A stretch of DNA of 8,887 nt from Candidatus Competibacteraceae bacterium (lineage in GTDB: Bacteria; Pseudomonadota; Gammaproteobacteria; Competibacterales; Competibacteraceae): assembly GCA_012032855.1 (NCBI GenBank), contig JAAUQA010000105.1:1-8887 (forward strand), given 5' to 3'. The translations under genes were made by a program, and so were the position numbers. Under the pieces are notes generated by a model. The model was not told the DNA's origin and made no database searches. It saw nothing but the letters and a program-made list of their open reading frames with translations. Of this stretch, positions 1-6,495 are shown piece by piece (position 1 is the first letter of the stretch; every line of letters begins with the position of its first letter).

Positions 1-333
1 TTTTTCCGTGCCTCTTTCCTGGGACCGTCGTCGCCGCAATAAATCAAGCGCGAGACTGCGACAGTTGAGCATCAGCCAGGCAAGCACACTGCCACGGCTT
101 TCCGAATAGCGAGATGCGCGTTGCCAAATTTGCATATAGACATCACAAACGACCTCTTCTGCATCCGCATGGTTCCGTGTAATCGCCAACGCCAACCCGA
201 ACACCCGTTCCACGGTTAGATCGTACAGACGGGAAAGAGCGCTATCGTCGCGTTCGACGATAGCGTACACGAGAGACAGCAATTCGGTTTTGCCGGATTG
301 TTGACCCGCACTGTTACCGGGTGAAGCGTCCAT
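1..333 (-). CDS. ECF-type RNA polymerase sigma factor, N-terminal part (runs off left edge)
   Basis: The 111 visible codons form sigma region 2 of a sigma-70 family extracytoplasmic-function factor. Region 2 binds core RNA polymerase and the -10 element. Residues about 34-58 (SRLYDLTVERVFGLALAITR onward) match region 2.1, and DAEEVVCDVYMQIWQRASRY (57-76) is the region 2.2-2.4 signature. RGSVLAWLM (80-88) and the basic run LDLLRRRRS follow, as is usual before the linker to region 4, which lies outside the window. The start at 333 is chosen because AGGGGA sits a few bases upstream and the region 2 spacing fits. The gene lies 110 bases downstream of the hupE-like gene on the same strand. Its position suggests that it regulates the DUF4331 cassette, which is inference. 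Family assignment is firm; the ECF subgroup cannot be told from the half that is visible. Confidence 0.9.
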   Translation of the reverse strand, partial: MDASPGNSAGQQSGKTELLSLVYAIVERDDSALSRLYDLTVERVFGLALAITRNHADAEEVVCDVYMQIWQRASRYSESRGSVLAWLMLNCRSLALDLLRRRRSQERGTEK

Positions 334-443
334 CAGGTCCCCTGTCTGACTACCACCAACGAATAGGTTTTTTTGACAGGAATTATGCCTGAATTCGGCG
401 CTGCGTGGTATCGGGCTACATAACATGCCGGTAACCGTTCCAT
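334..443 (-). promoter_or_regulatory. Spacer upstream of the sigma factor gene, with a candidate promoter element
   Basis: This 110-base gap lies between the hupE-like stop and the sigma factor start. Read on the minus strand it contains ATAATTCCTGTCAA (386-373), about 40 bases before the sigma ATG. The same element with one mismatch occurs upstream of the DUF4331 gene (5602-5589). A shared element upstream of an ECF gene and a neighbouring operon is the usual layout for an autoregulated ECF sigma factor, with TGTCAA as a possible -35. I could not define a matching -10 in both copies. A minus-strand GGAAC at 440-436 also resembles a general ECF -35 but has no convincing partner. Confidence 0.35.
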
Positions 444-1577
444 TTAAAAGGGTAACAATGGCACGTCCAAACTCCGTTCCAACAGCCACGTCACCGCAAT
501 CACGGCAATACCCGCCGAGCCCATCTGTAATAAGGCCCGTCGGTAGAACCAGGAATTGCGTAAAACATAAGCCAGCGGTAATAGGGCGATAACCACAGCG
601 AGTTGTCCGGTTTCCACGCCGAGGTTGAATCCACCGAGCGCCAGCGCGACGGCTGAGCTGGGCAACCCTAGATCGACTAATACGCTGGCAAAGCCGAAGC
701 CGTGGATTAATCCCAAACTGAAAGCCAGCACCCAGAGCCGCGTCCGCACGAAGGGATAGAGATTGTTCAACGCGGCCACCAACACCGTGGCGGCGATCAC
801 CGACTCTACCCAACGCGAAGGCAGGCTGATCCAGCCGAGCACGGCAGCGCTCAAGGTCAACGAATGGGCTATGGTGAACGCCGTAACGACACCGACGACT
901 TCGGTCATTACCGTTCGGAAACCATCGACCTGCCGCCAGTGTCCATCTTCACGACGCAGCACAGCGGGCAACAACAGGGTGATCAAGAACAGCAGGTGAT
1001 CGAACCCGAGCCAGATATGCCAAACGCCCTCCCGCCAGTAATCGAGGAATTGCTGCCCGCGGCTATGAGCGGTTGGTTGCAGGATGAGTTGCGGTTGTTC
1101 CGGCGACAACACGGCTGTTTGCGTACCCGTTGGATAGTCAATCCGCAGCAATCCCCGGTGGGAAGGATCCAGATCGAAGAACAGGCGATAATCCAGCGTC
1201 AGCGGTGAATGTGTGAATGGGCAACCCAGCTCAAAGGTCAATACCGTGTATGCGCCATCGCTGTGGTCTTCTACCGCTTGCCGGAGTGAACTCGGATCAC
1301 AGGATTCGCCGCCGTTCATTATTTTCAGATGCGCCAACGCGTAGCTGCCGATAGCAGCGTGCCGGATACGCAGCTCACCCCAAGTAATTTCTCCATCGCC
1401 GTCAGCATCCAACCCAATGGCGTATTCCAGGTCCCTGAGCGCGATGTCCCAGCGGACGGCCACGGTGTCCCTTTCGAATTCCAGACTAAGATAGCTATCG
1501 CTAGGCTTATGCGCCCAGCCGGTCTGAGGTATTATCAGGAACAACCCAAGCAACAGCACGAACCGTAACTTTTTCAT
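444..1577 (-). CDS. HupE/UreJ-family membrane protein with exported EF-hand domain
   Basis: The protein has 377 residues. A signal peptide (1-22, ending GWA before HKPSD) is followed by an exported domain of about 155 residues and then six or seven membrane segments (about 185-370). The membrane part carries the HupE/UreJ_2 hallmarks: H187 and D193-H194 in HIWLGFDHLLFL, H238, HGFGFA (292-297) and GFNLGVETGQ (316-325). HupE and UreJ relatives are proposed nickel or other metal permeases, but this longer subgroup is not characterised. Residues 57-68 form a canonical EF-hand loop (DADGDGEITWGE), so calcium binding outside the membrane is likely. C93 and C119 could form a disulfide. The start at 1577 is preferred over an in-frame start at 1709 because GGAGG lies 8 bases upstream, the signal peptide begins there, and the ATG overlaps the TPR gene stop (ATGA). 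Transported substrate unknown. Confidence 0.88.
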   Translation of the reverse strand: MKKLRFVLLLGLFLIIPQTGWAHKPSDSYLSLEFERDTVAVRWDIALRDLEYAIGLDADGDGEITWGELRIRHAAIGSYALAHLKIMNGGESCDPSSLRQAVEDHSDGAYTVLTFELGCPFTHSPLTLDYRLFFDLDPSHRGLLRIDYPTGTQTAVLSPEQPQLILQPTAHSRGQQFLDYWREGVWHIWLGFDHLLFLITLLLPAVLRREDGHWRQVDGFRTVMTEVVGVVTAFTIAHSLTLSAAVLGWISLPSRWVESVIAATVLVAALNNLYPFVRTRLWVLAFSLGLIHGFGFASVLVDLGLPSSAVALALGGFNLGVETGQLAVVIALLPLAYVLRNSWFYRRALLQMGSAGIAVIAVTWLLERSLDVPLLPF

Positions 1578-2764
1578 AACCGCGCCTCCGTTAATCGCTG
1601 CTTGAGTTCCGCTAAGCGGACGTCTTCCAAACCGGTTTCCGCGAGCCAGTCGAGCACCGGTCGGGCTGCCTTCGGATTGTCTGCAGCCAGCGCGGCTTCC
1701 AGAACCCAACGCGCATCCACCGGTTCACGTTGCACCGTCCAATTGCGCAAGGCCAGTTGTAGCGCTTCAGCCGGTTGATCCAGCAAATCCAAGGTGAAAC
1801 GCGCCTCGGTGTTCAAATGGGTGGTATCGCCCCGCAAGCGGATAGCTTGAATGCGAGCGGCCAATTGTCGCCGGTAAGTGTGCACTTGAGCAGAGCCCAA
1901 CTGTTGTTCGGCTAAAGCCAAACGCAATAAAAACGAGTCCGGACGAGTATCGTTGTTAAACAAGATCCGGACTTCTAAAGGCTGATTCTGGTCGAGTAGA
2001 AAATCCGCATAAGCGTTCAATAGATAAGCGTCGCGCAAACCGAGATTTAACGCCGCTTTAAAGTGTTGCTCTGCGGCTCGTACCCGACCGAGTCGGGCAG
2101 CGGTTTCCGCCAGAATAGTCAGCGCCCAAAGCCGTTCCCGCTCATCGGCTGTGGCACTGTTGTCCAAGGCGTCCTGCAACAAACGGTAGCCGACTTGCGC
2201 TTGGCCATTGACGCTGAGAATACTCCCCGCACAGGCGCTGGCCAGTAACCGCGTGCTCAACCGTGACAGGGGCAGACAACTACGCAGCGCGCTCCGGTAA
2301 TCGCCTTGTACGCCCAGAATCACGGCTCGATTCAGCCAGGCTTGGGCATTGCGGGGCTGGATTTCCAACACGGCGGCCAAATCATTCAGCGCACCCTGGA
2401 AATCATGTCGATTCTGGCGCAGCGTGGCGCGCAACAACAGCACCGGAACCGGCGGTTGTTGCCACCACGGTTCCAGTACGGCTTGCGCATAACCGTAATA
2501 GCGGGGATCGGCTTCGGCGCGTCCCTGAGCGACATAGCCCCAAGCCAAGCGCAGTGCCAAGTCTAGATTATGAGGTTGGTGGGACAATTCGGCGCGCCAT
2601 TGACGCAATTCGCGGTGTTCAGGAGTATTGGCTGTGTAAGGCAGGCGCTCCAATACCTGGCTGTCCTCTACGGGTATGAACGGTGCGGCCATAATTGACC
2701 AGGAACTAGTCAGTAAAGCGCAGGGTATAAGCAAAACGAGGAGTATTTTTAAGGTTGTTTTCAT
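1574..2764 (-). CDS. Exported tetratricopeptide-repeat protein
   Basis: The protein has 396 residues. An N-terminal signal peptide (about 1-26, cleavage near SIMA/APFIP) indicates a periplasmic or membrane-attached location. The rest is helical and contains TPR units, clearest at about 105-138 (RATLRQNRHDFQGALNDLAA region, ending LEIQPRN), 139-172 (AWLNRAVILGVQGDYRSAL) and 213-247 (LAETAARLGRVRAAEQHFKA). TPR domains bind partner proteins, so it may scaffold the neighbouring exported proteins; that is inference. It overlaps the hupE-like gene by 4 bases at its end. Its own ATG shares the bases ATGA with the stop of the upstream reading frame at 2761. Its Shine-Dalgarno is poor (GAAAGAG directly against the ATG), which fits translational coupling to the upstream gene. 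No catalytic motif was seen. Confidence 0.87.
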   Translation of the reverse strand: MKTTLKILLVLLIPCALLTSSWSIMAAPFIPVEDSQVLERLPYTANTPEHRELRQWRAELSHQPHNLDLALRLAWGYVAQGRAEADPRYYGYAQAVLEPWWQQPPVPVLLLRATLRQNRHDFQGALNDLAAVLEIQPRNAQAWLNRAVILGVQGDYRSALRSCLPLSRLSTRLLASACAGSILSVNGQAQVGYRLLQDALDNSATADERERLWALTILAETAARLGRVRAAEQHFKAALNLGLRDAYLLNAYADFLLDQNQPLEVRILFNNDTRPDSFLLRLALAEQQLGSAQVHTYRRQLAARIQAIRLRGDTTHLNTEARFTLDLLDQPAEALQLALRNWTVQREPVDARWVLEAALAADNPKAARPVLDWLAETGLEDVRLAELKQRLTEARL

Positions 2765-2968
2765 CTCTTTCGCGCCCCGGCTTGTGAGGCTAGTCGGCCA
2801 ATACTACTCTGGCCGATTTCCTTCAGCAGCAACTCAGCCCGAAGGAGCGTTCGCTTGTTCACCCCGTGTTCCTGGAAAAAAGCCTCGCCCTTCTTTTCCT
2901 TATAGAGCTTATTGATGCGGACCTTGATAGGGCCACCCCCAATTCGTTCGTAGCCAATTTTGATGTGT
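2761..2968 (-). pseudogene. Displaced C-terminal segment of the unknown gene (shifted frame)
   Basis: After the 281-residue frame stops, the +1 frame (open from at least 3138) continues with coding-like sequence: VVNKHIKIGYERIGGGPIKV, then RINKLYKEKKGEAFFQEHGV, NKRTLLRAELLLKEIGQSSI and GRLASQAGARKR. Its TGA (2763-2761) overlaps the TPR ATG (2764-2762). The other close junctions in this window use the same ATGA arrangement, which supports this being the true end of the upstream gene. Joining the frames needs removal of one base and gives about 350 residues. The alternative is a separate small gene using a GTG start within this stretch (GVNKRTLL), but no good ribosome site was seen for it. Confidence 0.45.
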
Positions 2969-3814
2969 TTATTGACTACGTTCGGTTGTTTTCCATTCGT
3001 CGTGCTGAGTGATTTGGCCCTTCGGATAGTGCGGGGAGCTAGGTGGCGTTTCGATTGCTTTACGGGAGTGACCCCACTCGCGATAGCCTCCACGCGCAGC
3101 CCACTTGTATTCCCTTCGGTAGTCCAAATCGAGCACATGAGTCATCCACCAAGTCAGTTCAATATTTTTACTCAAGTTAGCTTCATCCACCGATGCCGAA
3201 GGAGGAGAACAGAACTGACTACTTCTGAGCTTTTTCACTGCCACGATCTTTTGCTGATCTGAGAGTTTAGGGTTATCGCGGATTTCAGCGGCAGTATCAT
3301 GGGCTTTAATTTTCGAGTCGAGCACGAAATCCTGCAAGTAAGTGCGCACCGCCAGCGGGTTTCTGGAAAATTTCTTCAACGACGGAAAGGTTGTAGCTTT
3401 GGCTGTAAGTGACTGCTTCAATTGATTACTCAGCACGCCTTGCCCGGTGTCCCAGAGTTGTCCCAGAATATAACTAGCAGTTGGGCTGGCATCCACCAGT
3501 GCAGCCACTTTGAAAGCTCTTTCGAGGTTGTGTTTGCAGATAATGTCGACCGCCACATCAGCCGCTACTTCTTTCAATGCGGCTGCGGCGAATACCTTGG
3601 TTAACAACGCTCCACCGGCTATTGATAAGGCGGTCAGTGCGATCTCAAGCATCAATTTATCGCTTTCTGCCTGGGCTTTTATCGCCGCATCGAATTGTTG
3701 ACGAGCCTCTATGTAGGCTCTGGTGTAAGGATTGATAACGTAGCGTGTGTATTTGTCTTGGATGTTCTCCAAGTCGGAAGTGAAGGAATTGATCAAGGCG
3801 CGTGCGTTGGTCAT
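2969..3814 (-). CDS. Protein of unknown function, 281-residue frame, probably truncated by a frameshift
   Basis: I do not recognise this protein. It starts at 3814 with a strong GGAGG six bases upstream (3825-3821). Residues 1-50 are polar and probably helical, with many charged residues and glutamines. Residues 54-80 are strongly hydrophobic (LMLEIALTALSIAGGALLTKV and on) and could be a membrane segment. The rest is mixed and basic, ending in a tyrosine-, tryptophan- and arginine-rich stretch (DLDYRREYKWAARGGYREWGH). No signal peptide is evident. It lies 88 bases downstream of the DUF4331 gene on the same strand. The frame stops at 2969, 205 bases before the TPR gene. A second frame open through that gap ends exactly at an ATGA overlap with the TPR start. 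I infer that the native protein is about 350 residues and that one extra base shifts the frame somewhere in about 3138-2969. Confidence 0.6.
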   Translation of the reverse strand: MTNARALINSFTSDLENIQDKYTRYVINPYTRAYIEARQQFDAAIKAQAESDKLMLEIALTALSIAGGALLTKVFAAAALKEVAADVAVDIICKHNLERAFKVAALVDASPTASYILGQLWDTGQGVLSNQLKQSLTAKATTFPSLKKFSRNPLAVRTYLQDFVLDSKIKAHDTAAEIRDNPKLSDQQKIVAVKKLRSSQFCSPPSASVDEANLSKNIELTWWMTHVLDLDYRREYKWAARGGYREWGHSRKAIETPPSSPHYPKGQITQHDEWKTTERSQ

Positions 3815-3869
3815 CTTGCCCCTCCGTTAAATTGAACTGGATGTATTCGAAAATCGATTTCGGAAAGAG

Positions 3870-3892
3870 GGCGGCCCCTTGCGAGGCCGTCC
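3870..3892 (-). other. GC-rich hairpin between DUF4331 and the unknown gene
   Basis: On the minus strand, GGACGGCC, an 8-base loop and GGCCGCC form a stem with one bulged A, 11 bases after the DUF4331 stop. No run of T follows (CTCTTTCC only), so it is a weak candidate for a terminator. It could instead stabilise or partly attenuate the message, so that the DUF4331 gene is expressed more than the genes downstream. Its role is inferred from position only. Confidence 0.35.
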
Positions 3893-3902
3893 AGTTATCC
3901 AC

Positions 3903-5480
3903 TTAATCTATGGGACAAGTACCAGTGCACCCGGCTTCGCCCGGATCTTCGTGACTACTGTTACGTCCGGAGTTGGCGTAACCGAGGTAAGGGAAGGTCT
4001 CCAGATAATCCACGTCGTTAGTGTTGACGCCATCACCGACTCGATTGTGCGGAAAGCCGGAGAAGGTCACGCCGCCTTCGTCGGGAGCTAGCACGCCGAC
4101 TACGACACGGGTAGCAATATCAGTAACATCGTCGAAAACCCGGCGTCCGTTAGGAAAACCAGCCGGATCGCCGCCTAACAGACCTAATCGACTGCGTTGG
4201 GCAAAATCGATAGTGGGCGGTACGCCGGTGTTCAAGCGCAACAGATCGGCGATGGGACCGGTCGGGGTATTGGGCGCGGCAATCGGCGGTAAGTATTGCA
4301 CCAGCGGCAACAAATCGGTCCGTGGCGGGGTGGGAATAGGCAAGGCATCAGCATAAATGGCATTCAGCACCCGCGCCAAGAGCGGATCAAGGGCAAAATC
4401 AGCGAATTGAAAGTCTTTTCGTGGCTGACTCATGCTGAATTTGTCCTTGGAACCGGTGCCGATGATGAGTTCGTTGAATAACGGATTGGCCATCCGTTGG
4501 ATCTGCACGACGCTGCGGGACAGCAGGGGGTCTTTGCCTGGGCCTCTAAGAACTTTCGTGCGAGGCCGAGAGGTGGTTCCCCAGGTGCCGATGGTAGCCT
4601 GGATATCTTCAGCCGAGTGCAATTGGCCGTCCGAGGTCAGCATCGTGATGGGCACCTCAATGGCAATCGCATTGACATTGAAACCGGATACATCGTCGGC
4701 GGCGAAATTTTGCAGGTCATCGGCATCTTGGATGTCGTCGAGCACACCCGGCACACCGGTGGCAAACGCGGAAGGACGGAAATTGAGCGAGTCGAAAGCG
4801 GCCCCGAGATCAATCCAGAACGGATCATCCACCGTGCCAGCGAAAACGCGAATACCGTCATCCAATTCGTAAATCCCCTGTTGGGCTAAAGTAGGGTAAT
4901 CGGGCATGGTCCGTGGCCCCACATTGGTCGGTACTGCATAAAGTGGTTGTGTGCCGTCCAAGCGAGTTTTTTTATTTTTCTTACTGACCATAGTCACCGT
5001 ATAACTTTGCCGTAAACTCAGTCCTTCCGAACCAGGGCCGTCCAAGGCTGTTATGGCGGGTGGAATTACCAACGTGCCAGGAGCGACCGGTGCAGGTGAA
5101 TTGTCTGGAGCAGTAATACCATTGCCTGCACCCACAAAGCCGGTGAATACCCCAGGCAGCCGGATTTCGGTTTTAAAGCGAAACTGAAACGTGACGTCTT
5201 CTCTGGCGTCATGGTCATTGTCGATTTTGATCTCGTAGAGGATTTCCGGGTCGAAGGGGAAATAATTTGGACCGTTGGATGGTTCCAGTAATGGGTCTAC
5301 GTCCAGAATCATGGTGACTTTAGTGGGATCGTCATAGCTGACAAAGGCGAAAAAGTCGGTGATGTCGGCTTTGTGATCCAACGCCGTCAACGGTGCTTCA
5401 CGGTGGTTGGCGGCCTGTGGTGATCCCAGAGGCAAGGTCACCAGCAAGGCTGTCAGCAGAGAATAGGTGGATTTTCTCAT
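3903..5480 (-). CDS. Exported DUF4331 domain protein
   Basis: The protein has 525 residues and starts with a signal peptide (1-23 or 24, ending SPQAA). The mature protein begins with the DUF4331 hallmark NHREAPLTALDHKADITDFF (25-44). Other family features are DNDHDAREDVTFQFRF (87-102), an acidic stretch that could bind metal, FPNGRR followed by DDVTDIA (442-456), GDGVNTND (482-489) and FPYLGYAN (496-503). The length suits the family. The C-terminus carries C518 and C522, which may form a disulfide. The start at 5480 has GGGAG 7 bases upstream (5492-5488). DUF4331 proteins are exported proteins of unknown function. Here the gene leads a same-strand series with a TPR protein, a HupE-like membrane protein and an ECF sigma factor, which points to an envelope role. 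It is divergent from the arsenic operon. Confidence 0.92.
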   Translation of the reverse strand: MRKSTYSLLTALLVTLPLGSPQAANHREAPLTALDHKADITDFFAFVSYDDPTKVTMILDVDPLLEPSNGPNYFPFDPEILYEIKIDNDHDAREDVTFQFRFKTEIRLPGVFTGFVGAGNGITAPDNSPAPVAPGTLVIPPAITALDGPGSEGLSLRQSYTVTMVSKKNKKTRLDGTQPLYAVPTNVGPRTMPDYPTLAQQGIYELDDGIRVFAGTVDDPFWIDLGAAFDSLNFRPSAFATGVPGVLDDIQDADDLQNFAADDVSGFNVNAIAIEVPITMLTSDGQLHSAEDIQATIGTWGTTSRPRTKVLRGPGKDPLLSRSVVQIQRMANPLFNELIIGTGSKDKFSMSQPRKDFQFADFALDPLLARVLNAIYADALPIPTPPRTDLLPLVQYLPPIAAPNTPTGPIADLLRLNTGVPPTIDFAQRSRLGLLGGDPAGFPNGRRVFDDVTDIATRVVVGVLAPDEGGVTFSGFPHNRVGDGVNTNDVDYLETFPYLGYANSGRNSSHEDPGEAGCTGTCPID

Positions 5481-5623
5481 CGGTTAACTCCCGGTGTTGT
5501 TGAGCGTGAAAAACATGCTGGCCAGCACTCACTCCCTAATGCGTAGGTGATGCGTTCAACGGATGCGGGTGATGAGAAAATATTTTCCTTGACAGCAATT
5601 ATTATTTTTATAATATTAGAAGT
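5481..5623. promoter_or_regulatory. Divergent intergenic region between the DUF4331 gene and arsR
   Basis: This 143-base gap must hold the start signals of both the minus-strand DUF4331 cassette and the plus-strand ars operon. On the plus strand it contains TTGACA (5589-5594) and an AT-rich arm close to arsR. On the minus strand the same bases read ATAATTGCTGTCAA (5602-5589), which matches 13 of 14 bases of the element upstream of the sigma factor gene. GGTGATG occurs twice (near 5546 and 5569). No clear housekeeping promoter pointing to the DUF4331 gene was seen, which fits use of an alternative sigma factor. Confidence 0.5.
5589..5617 (+). promoter_or_regulatory. Probable ars operon promoter and ArsR operator
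   Basis: A perfect -35 hexamer TTGACA (5589-5594) is followed by TATAAT (5609-5614) at a short 14-base spacing, or by TAATAT (5611-5616) at 16 bases. The inverted repeat TATTAT-TTTT-ATAATA (5600-5615) fills the spacer and overlaps the -10. This is where an ArsR repressor usually binds, and it would block polymerase in the absence of arsenite. Transcription would begin only a few bases before the arsR ATG (5624), so the message would have almost no leader. Only a weak AGAAG stands before the ATG. Binding by ArsR is inferred from the symmetry and location. Confidence 0.5.
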
Positions 5624-5992
5624 ATGAAAAAAACTGCCGTAATCATTTCACTCAGCGCTCTGGCGCAAGAAACGCGGCTGGACATTTTTCGCTATTTAGT
5701 CCAGAAAGGCCCGGCAGGTGCTTCAGCCGGACAGATCGGCGAGCATTTCGGTTTGCCGCTACCGACCTTGTCGTTCCATTTGAAAACGCTGCAACAGGCC
5801 GGACTACTGGAACGACAACGACAAAGTCGATCATTGATCTATTCGGTCAACTTCGCCGCAATGAACGCCTTATTGGGTTACCTGACTGAGAACTGTTGCG
5901 CCGGACAGCCGCAGGACTGTGCCATACCACGTTGTGAAACGGATAATTCCATGCAAGACACTTCCGTAAACCTCAAGAGATCCATCCCATGA
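5624..5992 (+). CDS. arsR: Arsenite-responsive ArsR-family repressor
   Basis: The protein has 122 residues and is a winged-helix dimeric repressor that leaves DNA when it binds As(III). LSALAQETRLDIFRYLVQ (10-27) is the standard N-terminal helix. GQIGEHFGLPLPTLSFHLKT (36-55) is the helix-turn-helix, and LLERQRQSRSLIYSVNF (61-77) is the wing. The usual metal-site motif ELCVCDL of E. coli-type ArsR is absent. Instead cysteines lie at the C-terminal end: C91-C92, C99 and C104. The first three match the arrangement known from the Acidithiobacillus ferrooxidans type (C95, C96, C102), so As(III) is probably bound there. The start at 5624 gives the normal family N-terminus. It overlaps arsC by ATGA (5989-5992), so the two are translated together. 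Confidence 0.93.
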   Translation: MKKTAVIISLSALAQETRLDIFRYLVQKGPAGASAGQIGEHFGLPLPTLSFHLKTLQQAGLLERQRQSRSLIYSVNFAAMNALLGYLTENCCAGQPQDCAIPRCETDNSMQDTSVNLKRSIP

Positions 5993-6495
5993 GTGCTACA
6001 GATGCATCTGTTTTAAACGTTTTATTTCTTTGCACCGGTAACTCCGCCCGTAGCATCTTGGCGGAGGCGCTGCTCAACCGTTACGGTAGCGGTCGATTTC
6101 GTGGCTTCAGTGCTGGCAGTTTTCCGACCGGGCGGGTTAATCCGCTGGCCATTGAGATCCTAAAACGCCAGAATTTCCCCCTTGATGGATTACGGAGCAA
6201 ATCCTGGGACGAATTCGCCACGCCGGATTCCCCAGCGCTGGATTTCGTCTTCACGGTCTGCGACAACGCGGCCAATGAAGTCTGTCCGATTTGGCCCAGT
6301 CAACCGATGACGGCCCATTGGGGTATACCCGATCCCGCTGCGGTAGAAGGCCCGGAACGGGAACGCATTCAGGCGTTCCGCGATGCGTTCCGGGTGCTGG
6401 AAAATCGCATCAAGGTGTTTACCAGCTTACCGCTCCGTTCACTGGACAAGATCAAACTGCAACAACGCCTGGACGAGATCGGTAATAACACATGA
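5989..6495 (+). CDS. arsC: Arsenate reductase, thioredoxin-coupled (low-molecular-weight phosphatase family)
   Basis: The protein has 168 residues and reduces arsenate to arsenite in the cytoplasm. The phosphatase loop CTGNSAR (C15 to R21) holds the nucleophilic cysteine. [16 protein letters not shown] carries C91 and C99, which correspond to the second and third cysteines of the S. aureus ArsC relay (C82, C89) that ends in a disulfide reduced by thioredoxin. [12 protein letters not shown] (110-121) supplies the general-acid aspartate (D115). All catalytic residues are present. It is unrelated to the glutaredoxin-coupled ArsC of the E. coli plasmid type. The gene overlaps arsR upstream and acr3 downstream by 4 bases each. 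The product arsenite would be the substrate of Acr3. Confidence 0.94.
   Translation: MSATDASVLNVLFLCTGNSARSILAEALLNRYGSGRFRGFSAGSFPTGRVNPLAIEILKRQNFPLDGLRSKSWDEFATPDSPALDFVFTVCDNAANEVCPIWPSQPMTAHWGIPDPAAVEGPERERIQAFRDAFRVLENRIKVFTSLPLRSLDKIKLQQRLDEIGNNT

Noticed and set aside
368..380. T-run and CAGG/CCTG hairpin after the hupE-like gene as a terminator
   Set aside because: On the transcribed (minus) strand the short stem is followed by A residues, not T, so it does not fit an intrinsic terminator. The stem is only 4 bases.
1578..1709. Upstream extension of the hupE-like frame by 44 residues (start at 1709)
   Set aside because: The extension is low-complexity and arginine/glycine-rich, lies entirely inside the TPR gene and would bury the signal peptide. 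The start at 1577 has a GGAGG site and the ATGA overlap.
3657..3902. Minus-strand 81-residue frame overlapping the start of the unknown gene
   Set aside because: It lies mostly inside the unknown gene in another frame, has no family match, and begins right after the DUF4331 stop without its own good ribosome site.
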